Of a stretch of 11,027 nt of DNA, positions 1-7,010 are shown in pieces (position 1 is the first letter of the stretch; each line of letters opens with the position of its first letter). Source of the DNA: an uncultured Clostridia bacterium (GTDB lineage Bacteria > Bacillota > Clostridia > TANB77 > CAG-508). The position numbers and the translations under genes are program-made. The notes beneath the pieces are model-generated. The model was given only the letters and a program-made list of their open reading frames with translations, was not told the DNA's origin and did not search any database. The stretch is taken from assembly GCA_934153805.1 (NCBI GenBank), contig CAKPFO010000047.1:1-11027 (forward strand), in the 5' to 3' direction.

Positions 1-78
1 TGCTGATTTATAAAATACACTTCCTGTTATCTCTATTTTATTTTCTTTGCATACTTCTACTATATCTTTTATTTCTTA
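1..78 (-). pseudogene. In-frame continuation of the repeat gene after its stop codon
   Basis: Reading on in the same frame past the TAA at 76-78 gives 25 more codons without a stop. They form a well-preserved unit starting EIKDIVEVCKEN and ending GSVFYKSA, with every invariant position kept including the cysteine. One base change (GAA or AAA to TAA) therefore separates this segment from the upstream coding array. It is either a recent nonsense mutation, a sequencing or assembly error, or a site of readthrough. The rest lies outside the window, so its length and whether it has its own start cannot be seen. Confidence 0.75.
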
Positions 79-855
79 TGCTGATTTTAAAAATACACCT
101 CCTGTTATCTCTATTCCATTTTCTTTACATACCTTTGCTATATCTTTTATTTCTTTTGCTGACTTAAAAAATACACTTCCTGTTATCTCTATTTTATTTT
201 CTTTGCATACTTCTACTATATCTTTTATTTCTTCTGCTGATTTTAAAAATACACCTCCTGTTATCTCTATTCCATTTTCTTTACATACTTTCACTATATC
301 TTTTATTTCTTCTGCTGTTCTTCTAAATACACTTCCTGTTATCTCTATTCCATTTTCTTTACATACCTTTGCTATATCTTTTATTTCTTCTGCCGATTTT
401 GAAAATACACTTCCTGTTATCTCTATTTTATTTTCTTTGCATACTTCTACTATATCTTTTATTTCTTTTGCTAACTTAAAAAATATATTTCCTGTTATCT
501 CTATTTCATTTTCTTTACATACTTTCACTATATCTTTTATTTCTTCTGCTGATTTGTTAAATACACTTCCTGTTATCTCTATTTTATTTTCTTTGCATAC
601 TTCTACTATATCTTTTATTTCTTCTGCTGTTCTTTTAAATACATTTCCTGTTATCTCTATTCCATTTTCTTTACATACTTTCACTATATCTTTTATTTCT
701 TCTGCTGTTCTTCTAAATACGCTTCCTGTTATCTCTATTCCATTTTCTTTACATACTTCTACTATATCTTCTATTTCTTTTGCTGATTTGTTAAATACAC
801 CTCCTGTTATCTCTATTCCATTTTCTTTACATACTTTCACTATATCTTTTATTTC
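1..855 (-). repeat. 78-bp coding tandem repeat array (26-aa units), continuing beyond the window edge
   Basis: Ten full 78-bp units run from 855 down to 76 and an eleventh occupies 75 to 1. All eleven units keep E1, I2, D4, I5, V8, C9, K10, E11, N12, I14, E15, I16, T17, G18, F21 and A25. Changes are confined to a few positions: 3, 6, 7, 13, 19, 20, 22, 23, 24 and 26. Position 22 is the most variable (N, R, K, N, F, S, R, L, F, L, Y in order). The last four units form a two-unit (156-bp) higher-order pattern: a unit with G13, G19 and L22 alternates with one with K13, S19 and F22 or Y22. This suggests recent duplication by unequal crossing over or slippage. No unique spacers separate the units, so this is not a CRISPR array. 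Confidence 0.95.
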
Positions 856-1323
856 TTCTATATTAAATCTCGAATATGCAGCTTGAATAATCTGTAATTT
901 CGAAAAATCAGAAAAGGCTTTTTCTATGTTTTGAATTCTGTACATTGAAACACTTAATATGCTTGTGTTTTTATTAATATACTTCATTCCAAAATTGTCT
1001 CGTATGTAATTATATGTTTTTATTAGTTCTTTTGGCTCTGTTGATAATATGTGTAAACAAGTCTCAACATTAAACTTTTTAATATCACTCTTATTTAAAA
1101 ATGCCCAATTTTCTTTTATTTTATCTATTTCACCATATAATATACTTGGGCATTTTTCAATATTTTTAGAATTAATATTAAGCTCGTCCTTAAGAAAATC
1201 TAAAATAGCTTTTATTTGTGTTATATCTCCATATATTAATATATTGTTATTATTATCGATTATTTTTTTATAGTCAATTCCATAATTATCACATATTTCC
1301 TTCAATTTTTCTTCAGCTATCAT
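76..1323 (-). CDS. MTERF-like protein with ten 26-residue tandem repeats, ended by an in-frame TAA inside the array
   Basis: The 415-aa product has a non-identical N-terminal part (residues 1-156) and then ten tandem 26-aa units (157-415). I recognise no enzyme motif. The N-terminal part contains degenerate helix-turn-helix units with CPSIL and CLHIL segments, which recall MTERF helical repeats. The 26-aa units read as a longer helix, the motif IEITG, then a short hydrophobic helix. Such solenoids usually bind nucleic acid or protein, but that role is inferred here. No signal peptide or membrane segment is visible. The start at 1323 is chosen because AGGAGG lies 6 nt upstream; an in-frame ATG at 1347 lacks this spacing. 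The gene begins 10 nt after the preceding related gene, whose stop overlaps this ribosome binding site, so translation is probably coupled. The TAA at 76-78 replaces the Glu/Lys codon that ends each unit, and the array continues in frame beyond it, so this may be a recently truncated longer gene. The coding call is firm; the family is moderate. Confidence 0.8.
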   Translation of the reverse strand: MIAEEKLKEICDNYGIDYKKIIDNNNNILIYGDITQIKAILDFLKDELNINSKNIEKCPSILYGEIDKIKENWAFLNKSDIKKFNVETCLHILSTEPKELIKTYNYIRDNFGMKYINKNTSILSVSMYRIQNIEKAFSDFSKLQIIQAAYSRFNIEEIKDIVKVCKENGIEITGGVFNKSAKEIEDIVEVCKENGIEITGSVFRRTAEEIKDIVKVCKENGIEITGNVFKRTAEEIKDIVEVCKENKIEITGSVFNKSAEEIKDIVKVCKENEIEITGNIFFKLAKEIKDIVEVCKENKIEITGSVFSKSAEEIKDIAKVCKENGIEITGSVFRRTAEEIKDIVKVCKENGIEITGGVFLKSAEEIKDIVEVCKENKIEITGSVFFKSAKEIKDIAKVCKENGIEITGGVFLKSA

Positions 1324-1329
1324 ATTTTT

Positions 1330-1335
1330 CCTCCT
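1330..1335 (-). promoter_or_regulatory. Ribosome binding site AGGAGG of the repeat protein
   Basis: AGGAGG lies 6 nt before the ATG at 1323 and overlaps the TAG stop (1334-1336) of the upstream gene. It fixes the start at 1323 rather than the in-frame ATG at 1347, and suggests translational coupling of the two MTERF-like genes. Confidence 0.8.
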
Positions 1336-1609
1336 AATATTTTTCAAGTATACCTACATTATTTTCAATTATTTCTATATAATCTTCTCCTAATTCTTCT
1401 TTCAATTTATACAGTTTTTCTTTAAATTTGTTTGGAAAATTCAAAAAGAAATCAGGTACTCTTTCAAAAAGCATTTCTACATCATCAAAACCTAATTTAT
1501 CCATTATTTTAATATTTTGATTTATAATATCAGTATTCTCGTTTATAACTGATATTATCTCCTCTCCAAACACTTTCTTCATTCTTTCTTCGTCAATTTT
1601 TATATCCAT
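1334..1609 (-). CDS. Small helical protein, MTERF-like, upstream partner of the repeat protein
   Basis: This is a 91-aa predicted cytoplasmic, mostly helical, charged protein. Its central segment runs from INQNIKIMDKLGF through RVPDFFLNFP to KLYKLKEELG. It has the helix, turn, Pro-hydrophobic, helix rhythm of MTERF motifs and resembles the N-terminal part of the following 415-aa protein, so the two look like members of one family. I chose the ATG at 1609 because AGGGG lies 7 nt upstream. The open frame extends upstream to 1708 but would then overlap queH. It starts 16 nt after the queH stop, and its TAG stop overlaps the AGGAGG of the next gene. It may be a separate small protein or the N-terminal part of a once longer MTERF-like gene, although the next gene has its own good start. 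Function unknown. Confidence 0.75.
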   Translation of the reverse strand: MDIKIDEERMKKVFGEEIISVINENTDIINQNIKIMDKLGFDDVEMLFERVPDFFLNFPNKFKEKLYKLKEELGEDYIEIIENNVGILEKY

Positions 1610-1625
1610 CCAATTTCCCCTTTTC

Positions 1626-2198
1626 TTAATTTTTTGAATATGATTTACTAGTTTTATCTCTCTTAATTTGCTTACTATACCTATCTTCCTCACTAAAAAT
1701 ACACCCACAATATTTTTGCATATATAGTCCTAAATCATGTGCTTTTTGGTGGCCTTCCCAGAAACCTACTCTAAAATCTCTATATAAAAACTCTATTCCA
1801 AATTCTTTGCTTAACTCTTCCATGTAACTTTTTATAAAATTATGGTTTTGATAAATGCTATATAGCAGTGTTGTTGATACTGCATCATATCCATGCTCTT
1901 TTGCATACTCAAATGTTTTTCTTAATCGTACAGGATAGCAATAGTTTGTACACCTTTTAGTTAAGTCTTTTACCGCTTCTTTGCAAAAATTATCTAATCC
2001 ATATTCTTCTTCAAATATAGCTTGTACATTTATACTCTCTGTGTAATCTTTTAGGCAATCTCTTCTTGCCTTATATTCTGTGTATGGATGTATGTTTGGA
2101 TTGTACCAATATACTGTTGGCTCTATCCCCTCATTTCTTAATGAATCTATGCAATATACACTACAAGGTGCACAGCATGTATGTAATAACAGTTTCAT
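1626..2198 (-). CDS. queH: Epoxyqueuosine reductase QueH (DUF208 family)
   Basis: The 190-aa product matches QueH, the cobalamin-independent enzyme that reduces epoxyqueuosine to queuosine at the wobble position of GUN-anticodon tRNAs, the last step of queuosine synthesis. Visible family hallmarks are the N-terminal LLLHTCCAPC (Cys8, Cys9, Cys12), the KRCTNYCYPVRL segment (Cys83, Cys87), the STTLL-YQNH stretch around 108-119, YRDFRVGF at 139-146, and the C-terminal QKYCGCIFSEEDR (Cys164, Cys166). The paired cysteines are expected to bind an iron-sulfur cluster and provide redox thiols. Length is normal for the family. The start at 2198 is backed by a GAGAGG sequence about 10 nt upstream. It lies 20 nt downstream of the second membrane glycosyltransferase gene and 16 nt upstream of the small MTERF-like gene, so it sits inside the long minus-strand operon. 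Unrelated to the analogous B12-dependent QueG. Confidence 0.93.
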   Translation of the reverse strand: MKLLLHTCCAPCSVYCIDSLRNEGIEPTVYWYNPNIHPYTEYKARRDCLKDYTESINVQAIFEEEYGLDNFCKEAVKDLTKRCTNYCYPVRLRKTFEYAKEHGYDAVSTTLLYSIYQNHNFIKSYMEELSKEFGIEFLYRDFRVGFWEGHQKAHDLGLYMQKYCGCIFSEEDRYSKQIKRDKTSKSYSKN

Positions 2199-2218
2199 TT
2201 TTATTTTTCCTCTCTATA

Positions 2219-3982
2219 TTAGTCTATTTTTTTGTATATATTTCCATTATTTGATTTATAAATGATTTTATAATCTTCCGTTTTTATATATTTTTTCATG
2301 TTTTGATATGTATTTCTATTTTCAAAAGTCACTATATATTTATAGTTTTCCTCTTGCAAATTTTGAATAGCATATTGATTATCATCAAACAATATATTTT
2401 TGTAACCAGTTATTGATTGTATCCATCTTTCTTGTGTTGGGTCTGTAATAAACAAAATCTGTTTGTCATACTCTTTCCAATTATTTTGTATTACTTTTTC
2501 CATTTCATGATATAACGTTAATTCATCCTTGGTTATAAACTCCGCATTTTTTGCATTTATCATAGTGTTATTAAATGTAAATATTTCCATAGTTTTGCTT
2601 AAGCTATCATCTGCTTTTTGCAACACATATGTTCTTCCAGTATATACAGATACACTAAATATTATTAAATATATAGCAGTATATGTAAATACAACATACT
2701 GTCCATTTTTCTGCTGTAGTGCTTTTATCATTCCTTTTGTATTTAAAAGTATTATCATCATCCAGAATATAAAATAATTTTTATAAAAATAGTACTCTGA
2801 ACATTTTCCAGTTTTCGTTCCTATAAATAAAATTATCATATATATAGTAAGGAATGCTAACATTAAATTTTCAAATGTAAGTTCTTTGTTTAGTATGCTT
2901 TTATAAATTGCATATATGGCAAATGGTACAAATAAAATAAAATTTGACCATAAATTTTTGTATAACCATCCTTCTAATGCTATTGCATTTCCTACATTTC
3001 CATATGAAGGTATAATTACATATTCTAGTCCTATAACTCCCGTCAACATAAGTGTTACAAGTATATATAAAAACAATTTCATTTTTTCTTTTTTGAATTT
3101 ATATATATAGTATATAAATTCTGCTCCATATACAAATGGGCAAAATAGTGAATATGATAATATTAGTCCAAAGTTTAGTACAAACATAATAATTAGTTCA
3201 TATTTTAACTCTAACTTTCCTATCTGCGAAACCATATATATTATAGTTTCAGTAAATAAAATTCCAATTACTAAATAGTGAAATCCTGATATCCATGCAT
3301 TTAATGGGTATCCTAAAACATATATTATAGAAAATACTACTGCAATTATTTTGCTACTTGTTTTGCTTATATATTTTTCTATTAACAGATAGAACATTAT
3401 TCCTGTTAATAAATACACAAATGCTTCAAATAAAATAAATATTTTATATAGCATAACTGTTCCTATATATGACTCCAATACTTTAAATAGTATTCCTGCA
3501 TTTACATATCCCATAGGCATAAATGTTTCACAAACCGTATTGTTTTCTTTTGCTTTATTAGATAAGCTTGTGTTTTCACTAAATTCTCTTGCTGCTTTAT
3601 AGTGCTCTCTTGCATCCATTGAAACATAACGAATTTTAGTTATATCTTCAAAGTTTATATGTACTATTACTGCAGTTATTACAATAAATAATATAGCTAC
3701 TAAGACATTTGTTTTACTCATTGTATATTTTTGAATTTGTTTGTTTTTTATTATCTGTATTAATATAACTACACTAAATATTGCATTTATAAGACTTAAA
3801 GTAGTTAATGTAATTGGTATATTTATTAAATTTAAAATATATGCACATAATGTATTATACCCTAATATTAATGTAAGCATTATAGCTATAGTTTTTGTTA
3901 TTTCTAGTTTTTTTTGCGTTTTTTTAATCAGTATTATTAATAAAAATAATATTACCAATGTTATTATATATACTATTGTCAT
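2219..3982 (-). CDS. Multi-spanning membrane protein, GT-C-like glycosyltransferase candidate (second tandem copy)
   Basis: The 587-aa integral membrane protein has roughly a dozen hydrophobic segments over residues 1-450 and a soluble, probably extracytoplasmic, C-terminal domain from about 455 to 587. A loop after the fourth hydrophobic segment carries YVSMDAREHYKAAREF (Asp123, His127). An acidic residue in the first large outer loop is typical of GT-C enzymes that use polyprenyl-phosphate sugars, so such a role is plausible but inferred. It is a clear paralogue of the next gene upstream. Shared landmarks are LGYPLNAWISGFHYL (223-237), LEGWLYKNLWSNFILF (336-351), KCSEYY (393-398) and a WIQSITGYKN segment at 520-529. 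Its ATG lies 3 nt after the paralogue's stop and its ribosome binding site lies within that gene, implying coupled translation. Acceptor and donor are unknown; an oligosaccharide polymerase or flippase-type protein is an alternative. Confidence 0.8.
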   Translation of the reverse strand: MTIVYIITLVILFLLIILIKKTQKKLEITKTIAIMLTLILGYNTLCAYILNLINIPITLTTLSLINAIFSVVILIQIIKNKQIQKYTMSKTNVLVAILFIVITAVIVHINFEDITKIRYVSMDAREHYKAAREFSENTSLSNKAKENNTVCETFMPMGYVNAGILFKVLESYIGTVMLYKIFILFEAFVYLLTGIMFYLLIEKYISKTSSKIIAVVFSIIYVLGYPLNAWISGFHYLVIGILFTETIIYMVSQIGKLELKYELIIMFVLNFGLILSYSLFCPFVYGAEFIYYIYKFKKEKMKLFLYILVTLMLTGVIGLEYVIIPSYGNVGNAIALEGWLYKNLWSNFILFVPFAIYAIYKSILNKELTFENLMLAFLTIYMIILFIGTKTGKCSEYYFYKNYFIFWMMIILLNTKGMIKALQQKNGQYVVFTYTAIYLIIFSVSVYTGRTYVLQKADDSLSKTMEIFTFNNTMINAKNAEFITKDELTLYHEMEKVIQNNWKEYDKQILFITDPTQERWIQSITGYKNILFDDNQYAIQNLQEENYKYIVTFENRNTYQNMKKYIKTEDYKIIYKSNNGNIYKKID

Positions 3983-3985
3983 TTG

Positions 3986-5740
3986 CTATTCTCCTACTCT
4001 TTGATATATTTTTCCTTTTTCGTCTTCATACACAATGTTGTAATCGTTTTCATCTATTTTACTTTGATATTTTTCATTTCCACTATTATTTACAGCTATT
4101 ATATATACATAATTTTTGTTTTCTATTTTTTGTAATATATTTTTTTCTTTAAACATAATATCATTTTTATGCCCTGTGAGGCTATATATCCAATTTTCTT
4201 GTAATTTTCCTGTTAAGACTAATATCGGTTTTTCCTCATTATATTTCCATTCATTATTTATTATTTTTTCAAATTCTTTATATAAATTTTGTTCTTCATT
4301 AGTTACTTCTATTCCTATGTGTTGCATCATAGTAACGTTAAATGAATAAATCTCAAAAATATTCTTTATACTATCTTGTCGATTTTTTCTTTGCGCTACT
4401 TTTACCAAAAACATATTTAATAATAGTATAATTATATATAATAATACTATTGTACAACAAATTATTTTGTGTTCTTTGTCTTTATTTAGGGCTTCATTTA
4501 TCCCTTTTATATTAGTAAATGCCATAATTGTCCATAAAGCATAAAACACTTTATATAGATAATATTCTGAACATAAATTGTTATTATATGCAATAAACTC
4601 AAATACAATAATTACAACAATTGTTATTATTGCTACAATATCAACTGTATATTGCTTGTTCTTTATACTTTTTACAACATAATATACAGTAAATGGTATA
4701 AAAAGTATAAAATTTGACCATATACTTTTATATATGTATCCCTCTAATTTAAGAGCTTCTATTCCATCTTGTTTTGGCAAAATCATATATGTAACTCCTG
4801 CTATTCCAACAAATAACATAGTAATAACTATTAATAATAACCACTTTTTTATTGACTTTTCCTTAACTAAAAACTTATATGCAAAATATATAAATTCAAA
4901 AACGAATGTAAATATTGCAAACAAACAATATGAAAACATTAAACCAAAATTAAAGAAAAACATTAAAGTCAATGCATATAAAAAACTATTTTCCTTTTCA
5001 AAGCAATTATCAATTACATATAATATTGCCGTCACAAACAGGATGCCTGTTGTAAGATAATGAAATCCTGTTATCCATGAATTTAACGGATAGCCTAGTA
5101 AATATGCTATAGCTAAAGCTCCAGTTATTACTTTTCCAGTATTGCTTTTAGCATATTTGGCGCCAAGAAAATACATTAATGTTCCTGCTAATACAAATAT
5201 TATAGCCTCCAGTATTAAGTATATTTTATATAAATTAATCGTTCCTATAAAACATTTAAATATTTTAAATGCTATTCCATCATTTATGTATGTAGCAAAC
5301 ATAAAATCTTTTGTTAATGTACTATTATCACAAAATTCCCTTGCAGCTCTATAATGAATTATTGAGTCTCCTACAACATATTTTATATTAAACTTTGTTG
5401 TCCAATTTGTAATACATATTATAGCTGTAATTACTATAAATAAACTTACTACTAGTAAATTAGTCTTTTTAAATTCATATTTTTGAATTTCTTTATCTTT
5501 GTAAATTTTAATTATTAGAATTATAGAAATAATACTATTTACTATTGTTAATATATTTAATGTTGTTGAAATTTTAATTAAATTAAGCATATATACTATA
5601 AATGCATTATATGCATATAGTAAAATTATATTTATAACTACGCTCTTTACTATTTCCATTCTTTTTTCTGTCTTTTTTATTGCTAATATTATTATAAATA
5701 ATATTAGCATTGATATTACATATGTTATTGCTTCTATCAT
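3986..5740 (-). CDS. Multi-spanning membrane protein, GT-C-like glycosyltransferase candidate (first tandem copy)
   Basis: The 584-aa membrane protein has about twelve hydrophobic segments up to residue 446, followed by a soluble C-terminal domain of about 135 residues. Its loop motif is YVVGDSIIHYRAAREF (Asp125, His129), equivalent to the D/H loop in the following paralogue. It also shares LGYPLNSWITGFHYL (215-229), LEGYIYKSIWSNFILF (332-347), CSEYY (390-394) and the WIYSLTGHKN segment at 517-526. Matching length and domain order show a tandem duplication, with divergence heaviest in the hydrophobic segments. The start at 5740 follows an AGGGG ribosome binding site at about 7 nt spacing. The gene lies 24 nt after ruvB and overlaps the ribosome binding site of its paralogue. 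A GT-C transferase acting outside the membrane on a lipid-linked sugar is the best guess; no specific family could be named from motifs alone. Confidence 0.8.
   Translation of the reverse strand: MIEAITYVISMLILFIIILAIKKTEKRMEIVKSVVINIILLYAYNAFIVYMLNLIKISTTLNILTIVNSIISIILIIKIYKDKEIQKYEFKKTNLLVVSLFIVITAIICITNWTTKFNIKYVVGDSIIHYRAAREFCDNSTLTKDFMFATYINDGIAFKIFKCFIGTINLYKIYLILEAIIFVLAGTLMYFLGAKYAKSNTGKVITGALAIAYLLGYPLNSWITGFHYLTTGILFVTAILYVIDNCFEKENSFLYALTLMFFFNFGLMFSYCLFAIFTFVFEFIYFAYKFLVKEKSIKKWLLLIVITMLFVGIAGVTYMILPKQDGIEALKLEGYIYKSIWSNFILFIPFTVYYVVKSIKNKQYTVDIVAIITIVVIIVFEFIAYNNNLCSEYYLYKVFYALWTIMAFTNIKGINEALNKDKEHKIICCTIVLLYIIILLLNMFLVKVAQRKNRQDSIKNIFEIYSFNVTMMQHIGIEVTNEEQNLYKEFEKIINNEWKYNEEKPILVLTGKLQENWIYSLTGHKNDIMFKEKNILQKIENKNYVYIIAVNNSGNEKYQSKIDENDYNIVYEDEKGKIYQRVGE
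3991..3996 (-). promoter_or_regulatory. Ribosome binding site TAGGAG of the second membrane paralogue
   Basis: TAGGAG lies 8 nt before the ATG at 3982 and inside the last codons of the upstream paralogue, whose TAG stop is at 3986-3988. The overlap argues for coupled translation of the pair. Confidence 0.7.
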
Positions 5741-5764
5741 TTGTTTGCCCCTTTTACTTTTCTA

Positions 5765-6772
5765 TTAATCATTCATGTCTATTCCAAGGTGTTTATATGC
5801 TGCTGGAAGTGGTATTCTTCCTCTAGGTGTTCTTCCAATAAATCCTATTTGTAACAAATATGGTTCGTATACATCTTCTAGTGTGTCTATCTCTTCTCCT
5901 ATCGTTGTTGCAATTGTTTCTATTCCTACTGGTCTTCCTCCATATGTTACAATCATTGTTCTTAAAATTTTTCTATCTATATCATCTAATCCTATATCAT
6001 CTATTTCCAACCTATTTAATGCATGTTTTGTAAGTTCTAGATTAATTGCACCATCTCCTATTACAATTGCATAGTCTCTTACTCTTTTTAGTAATCTATT
6101 TGCAATTCTAGGTGTGCCTCTAGAGCGCTTTGCTATTTCTATACTTGATTCATCATCTATATTTACATTTAGTATATTACTTGACCTTTTTACTATAGTA
6201 GATAAATTTTCTATTGAATATAATTCTAATCTATCTACTATTCCAAATCTATCTCTTAAAGGTGTTGTAAGTGAGCCTGCTTTAGTTGTAGCTCCTATTA
6301 GCGTAAATTTAGGCAAATCTATTCTTATAGATTTAGCACTTGCACCAGTTCCTATTACTATATCCAAAACATAATCCTCTAATGCGGGATATAAAATTTC
6401 TTCTACACTCTTGCTTAGTCTATGTATTTCGTCTATAAAAAGAACATCATTTTCTGATAACGTAGTAAGCAAGGTTGCTAAATCTCCTGGCTTTTCTATC
6501 GCTGGACCAGATGTTATTTTTATATTAGATTTCATTTCATTTGCAATAATTCCTGCTAATGTTGTTTTTCCAAGACCTGGAGGTCCATATAGCAGAACAT
6601 GGTCAAGAGGCTCGCCTCTTTTTTTTGCTGCCTCTATATATATTTTCATATTTTCCTTAACTTTGTCTTGTCCTATATATTCTTTTAAAAATTTAGGTCT
6701 TAGAGAATTTTCCATTCTTTCTTCTTGTTTATTTTCAAGTTCAGGACGAATTAGTTTGTTTTCCTCTTCCAT
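5765..6772 (-). CDS. ruvB: Holliday junction branch migration helicase subunit RuvB
   Basis: The 335-aa product is a full-length RuvB, the AAA+ motor that with RuvA drives branch migration of Holliday junctions and prepares them for RuvC cleavage. Walker A is GPPGLGKTT (63-71), Walker B LFIDEIH (111-117), sensor 1 IGATT (159-163), and the sensor 2 region GTPRIANRLLKR (219-230). The C-terminal winged-helix domain has GGRPVG (278-283) and the RTPRGR DNA-contact segment (314-319). Nothing essential appears lost. The start at 6772 has only an AAAGGA sequence about 12 nt upstream, a rather long spacing. An internal ATG (Met20) is less likely because residues before it fit the family. Neither ruvA nor ruvC lies within the window: upstream there is a structured 270-bp spacer and then a glycosyltransferase, so ruvB appears detached from ruvA here. 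Downstream are the two membrane paralogues and queH. Confidence 0.97.
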   Translation of the reverse strand: MEEENKLIRPELENKQEERMENSLRPKFLKEYIGQDKVKENMKIYIEAAKKRGEPLDHVLLYGPPGLGKTTLAGIIANEMKSNIKITSGPAIEKPGDLATLLTTLSENDVLFIDEIHRLSKSVEEILYPALEDYVLDIVIGTGASAKSIRIDLPKFTLIGATTKAGSLTTPLRDRFGIVDRLELYSIENLSTIVKRSSNILNVNIDDESSIEIAKRSRGTPRIANRLLKRVRDYAIVIGDGAINLELTKHALNRLEIDDIGLDDIDRKILRTMIVTYGGRPVGIETIATTIGEEIDTLEDVYEPYLLQIGFIGRTPRGRIPLPAAYKHLGIDMND

Positions 6773-6872
6773 CTTTAGTCAAATTCCTTTCTTGTACCTT
6801 TTGGATAAATTTGTATACTATTGCGTCTTTTATCATTTTGCAGTCGACGTATTGAAAGTAAATTATCGTAGT

Positions 6873-6941
6873 AATTCTTAGTTAAATTTTATGGGGAATG
6901 TTCACCTGTTGAAATGGTCCCATAAAATTTAGCTTAGAATT
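6873..6941. repeat. Long inverted repeat (23-nt arms, 23-nt loop)
   Basis: The left arm at 6873-6895 and the right arm at 6919-6941 are complementary over 23 nt. The inner 13 bp (TAAATTTTATGGG against CCCATAAAATTTA) are perfect, and the outer part has one mismatch and one position that could be a G-U pair on one strand. The 23-nt loop contains a smaller TTCA/TGAA stem. On either strand the stem is not followed by a run of T. It could be a structured RNA, a small non-autonomous mobile element remnant or a protein-binding site. Confidence 0.8.
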
Positions 6942-6959
6942 TCTAGATAATTTAGCTTG

Positions 6960-7010
6960 AACGAGGAGGCAAAAAATATATTATAAAGCTATATGCAAAA
7001 TGCTCTCGTT
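6960..7010. repeat. Second inverted repeat, AACGAG...CTCGTT
   Basis: AACGAG plus GCA at 6960-6972 pairs with TGCTCTCGTT at 7001-7010, with two extra bases bulged in the left arm. Inside it, ATATA near 6976 and TATAT near 6990 can extend the stem. It directly follows the 6873-6941 element, so the two may form one structure of about 140 nt. Confidence 0.55.

Noticed and set aside
1..855. CRISPR-like regular repetition
   Set aside because: The 78-bp period has no spacers, the whole unit is repeated and it codes in frame throughout.
47..886. Long plus-strand open frame (279 codons) opposite the repeat array
   Set aside because: It is the antisense reading of the 78-bp repeats. Once one unit is open on that strand every unit is. 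It has no ribosome binding site or promoter, and the minus-strand frame continues into a non-repetitive N-terminal part with a perfect ribosome binding site.
1610..1708. N-terminal extension of the 91-aa gene to 1708
   Set aside because: It would overlap the queH 3' end by over 80 nt. A good ribosome binding site fits the ATG at 1609.
6411..6881. Plus-strand open frame of 156 codons over ruvB
   Set aside because: It is antisense to the highly conserved Walker region of ruvB and has no start signals.
6873..6941. Intrinsic terminator of the GT2 gene
   Set aside because: The stem is long but AT-rich with a 23-nt loop, and neither strand has a T-run after it.
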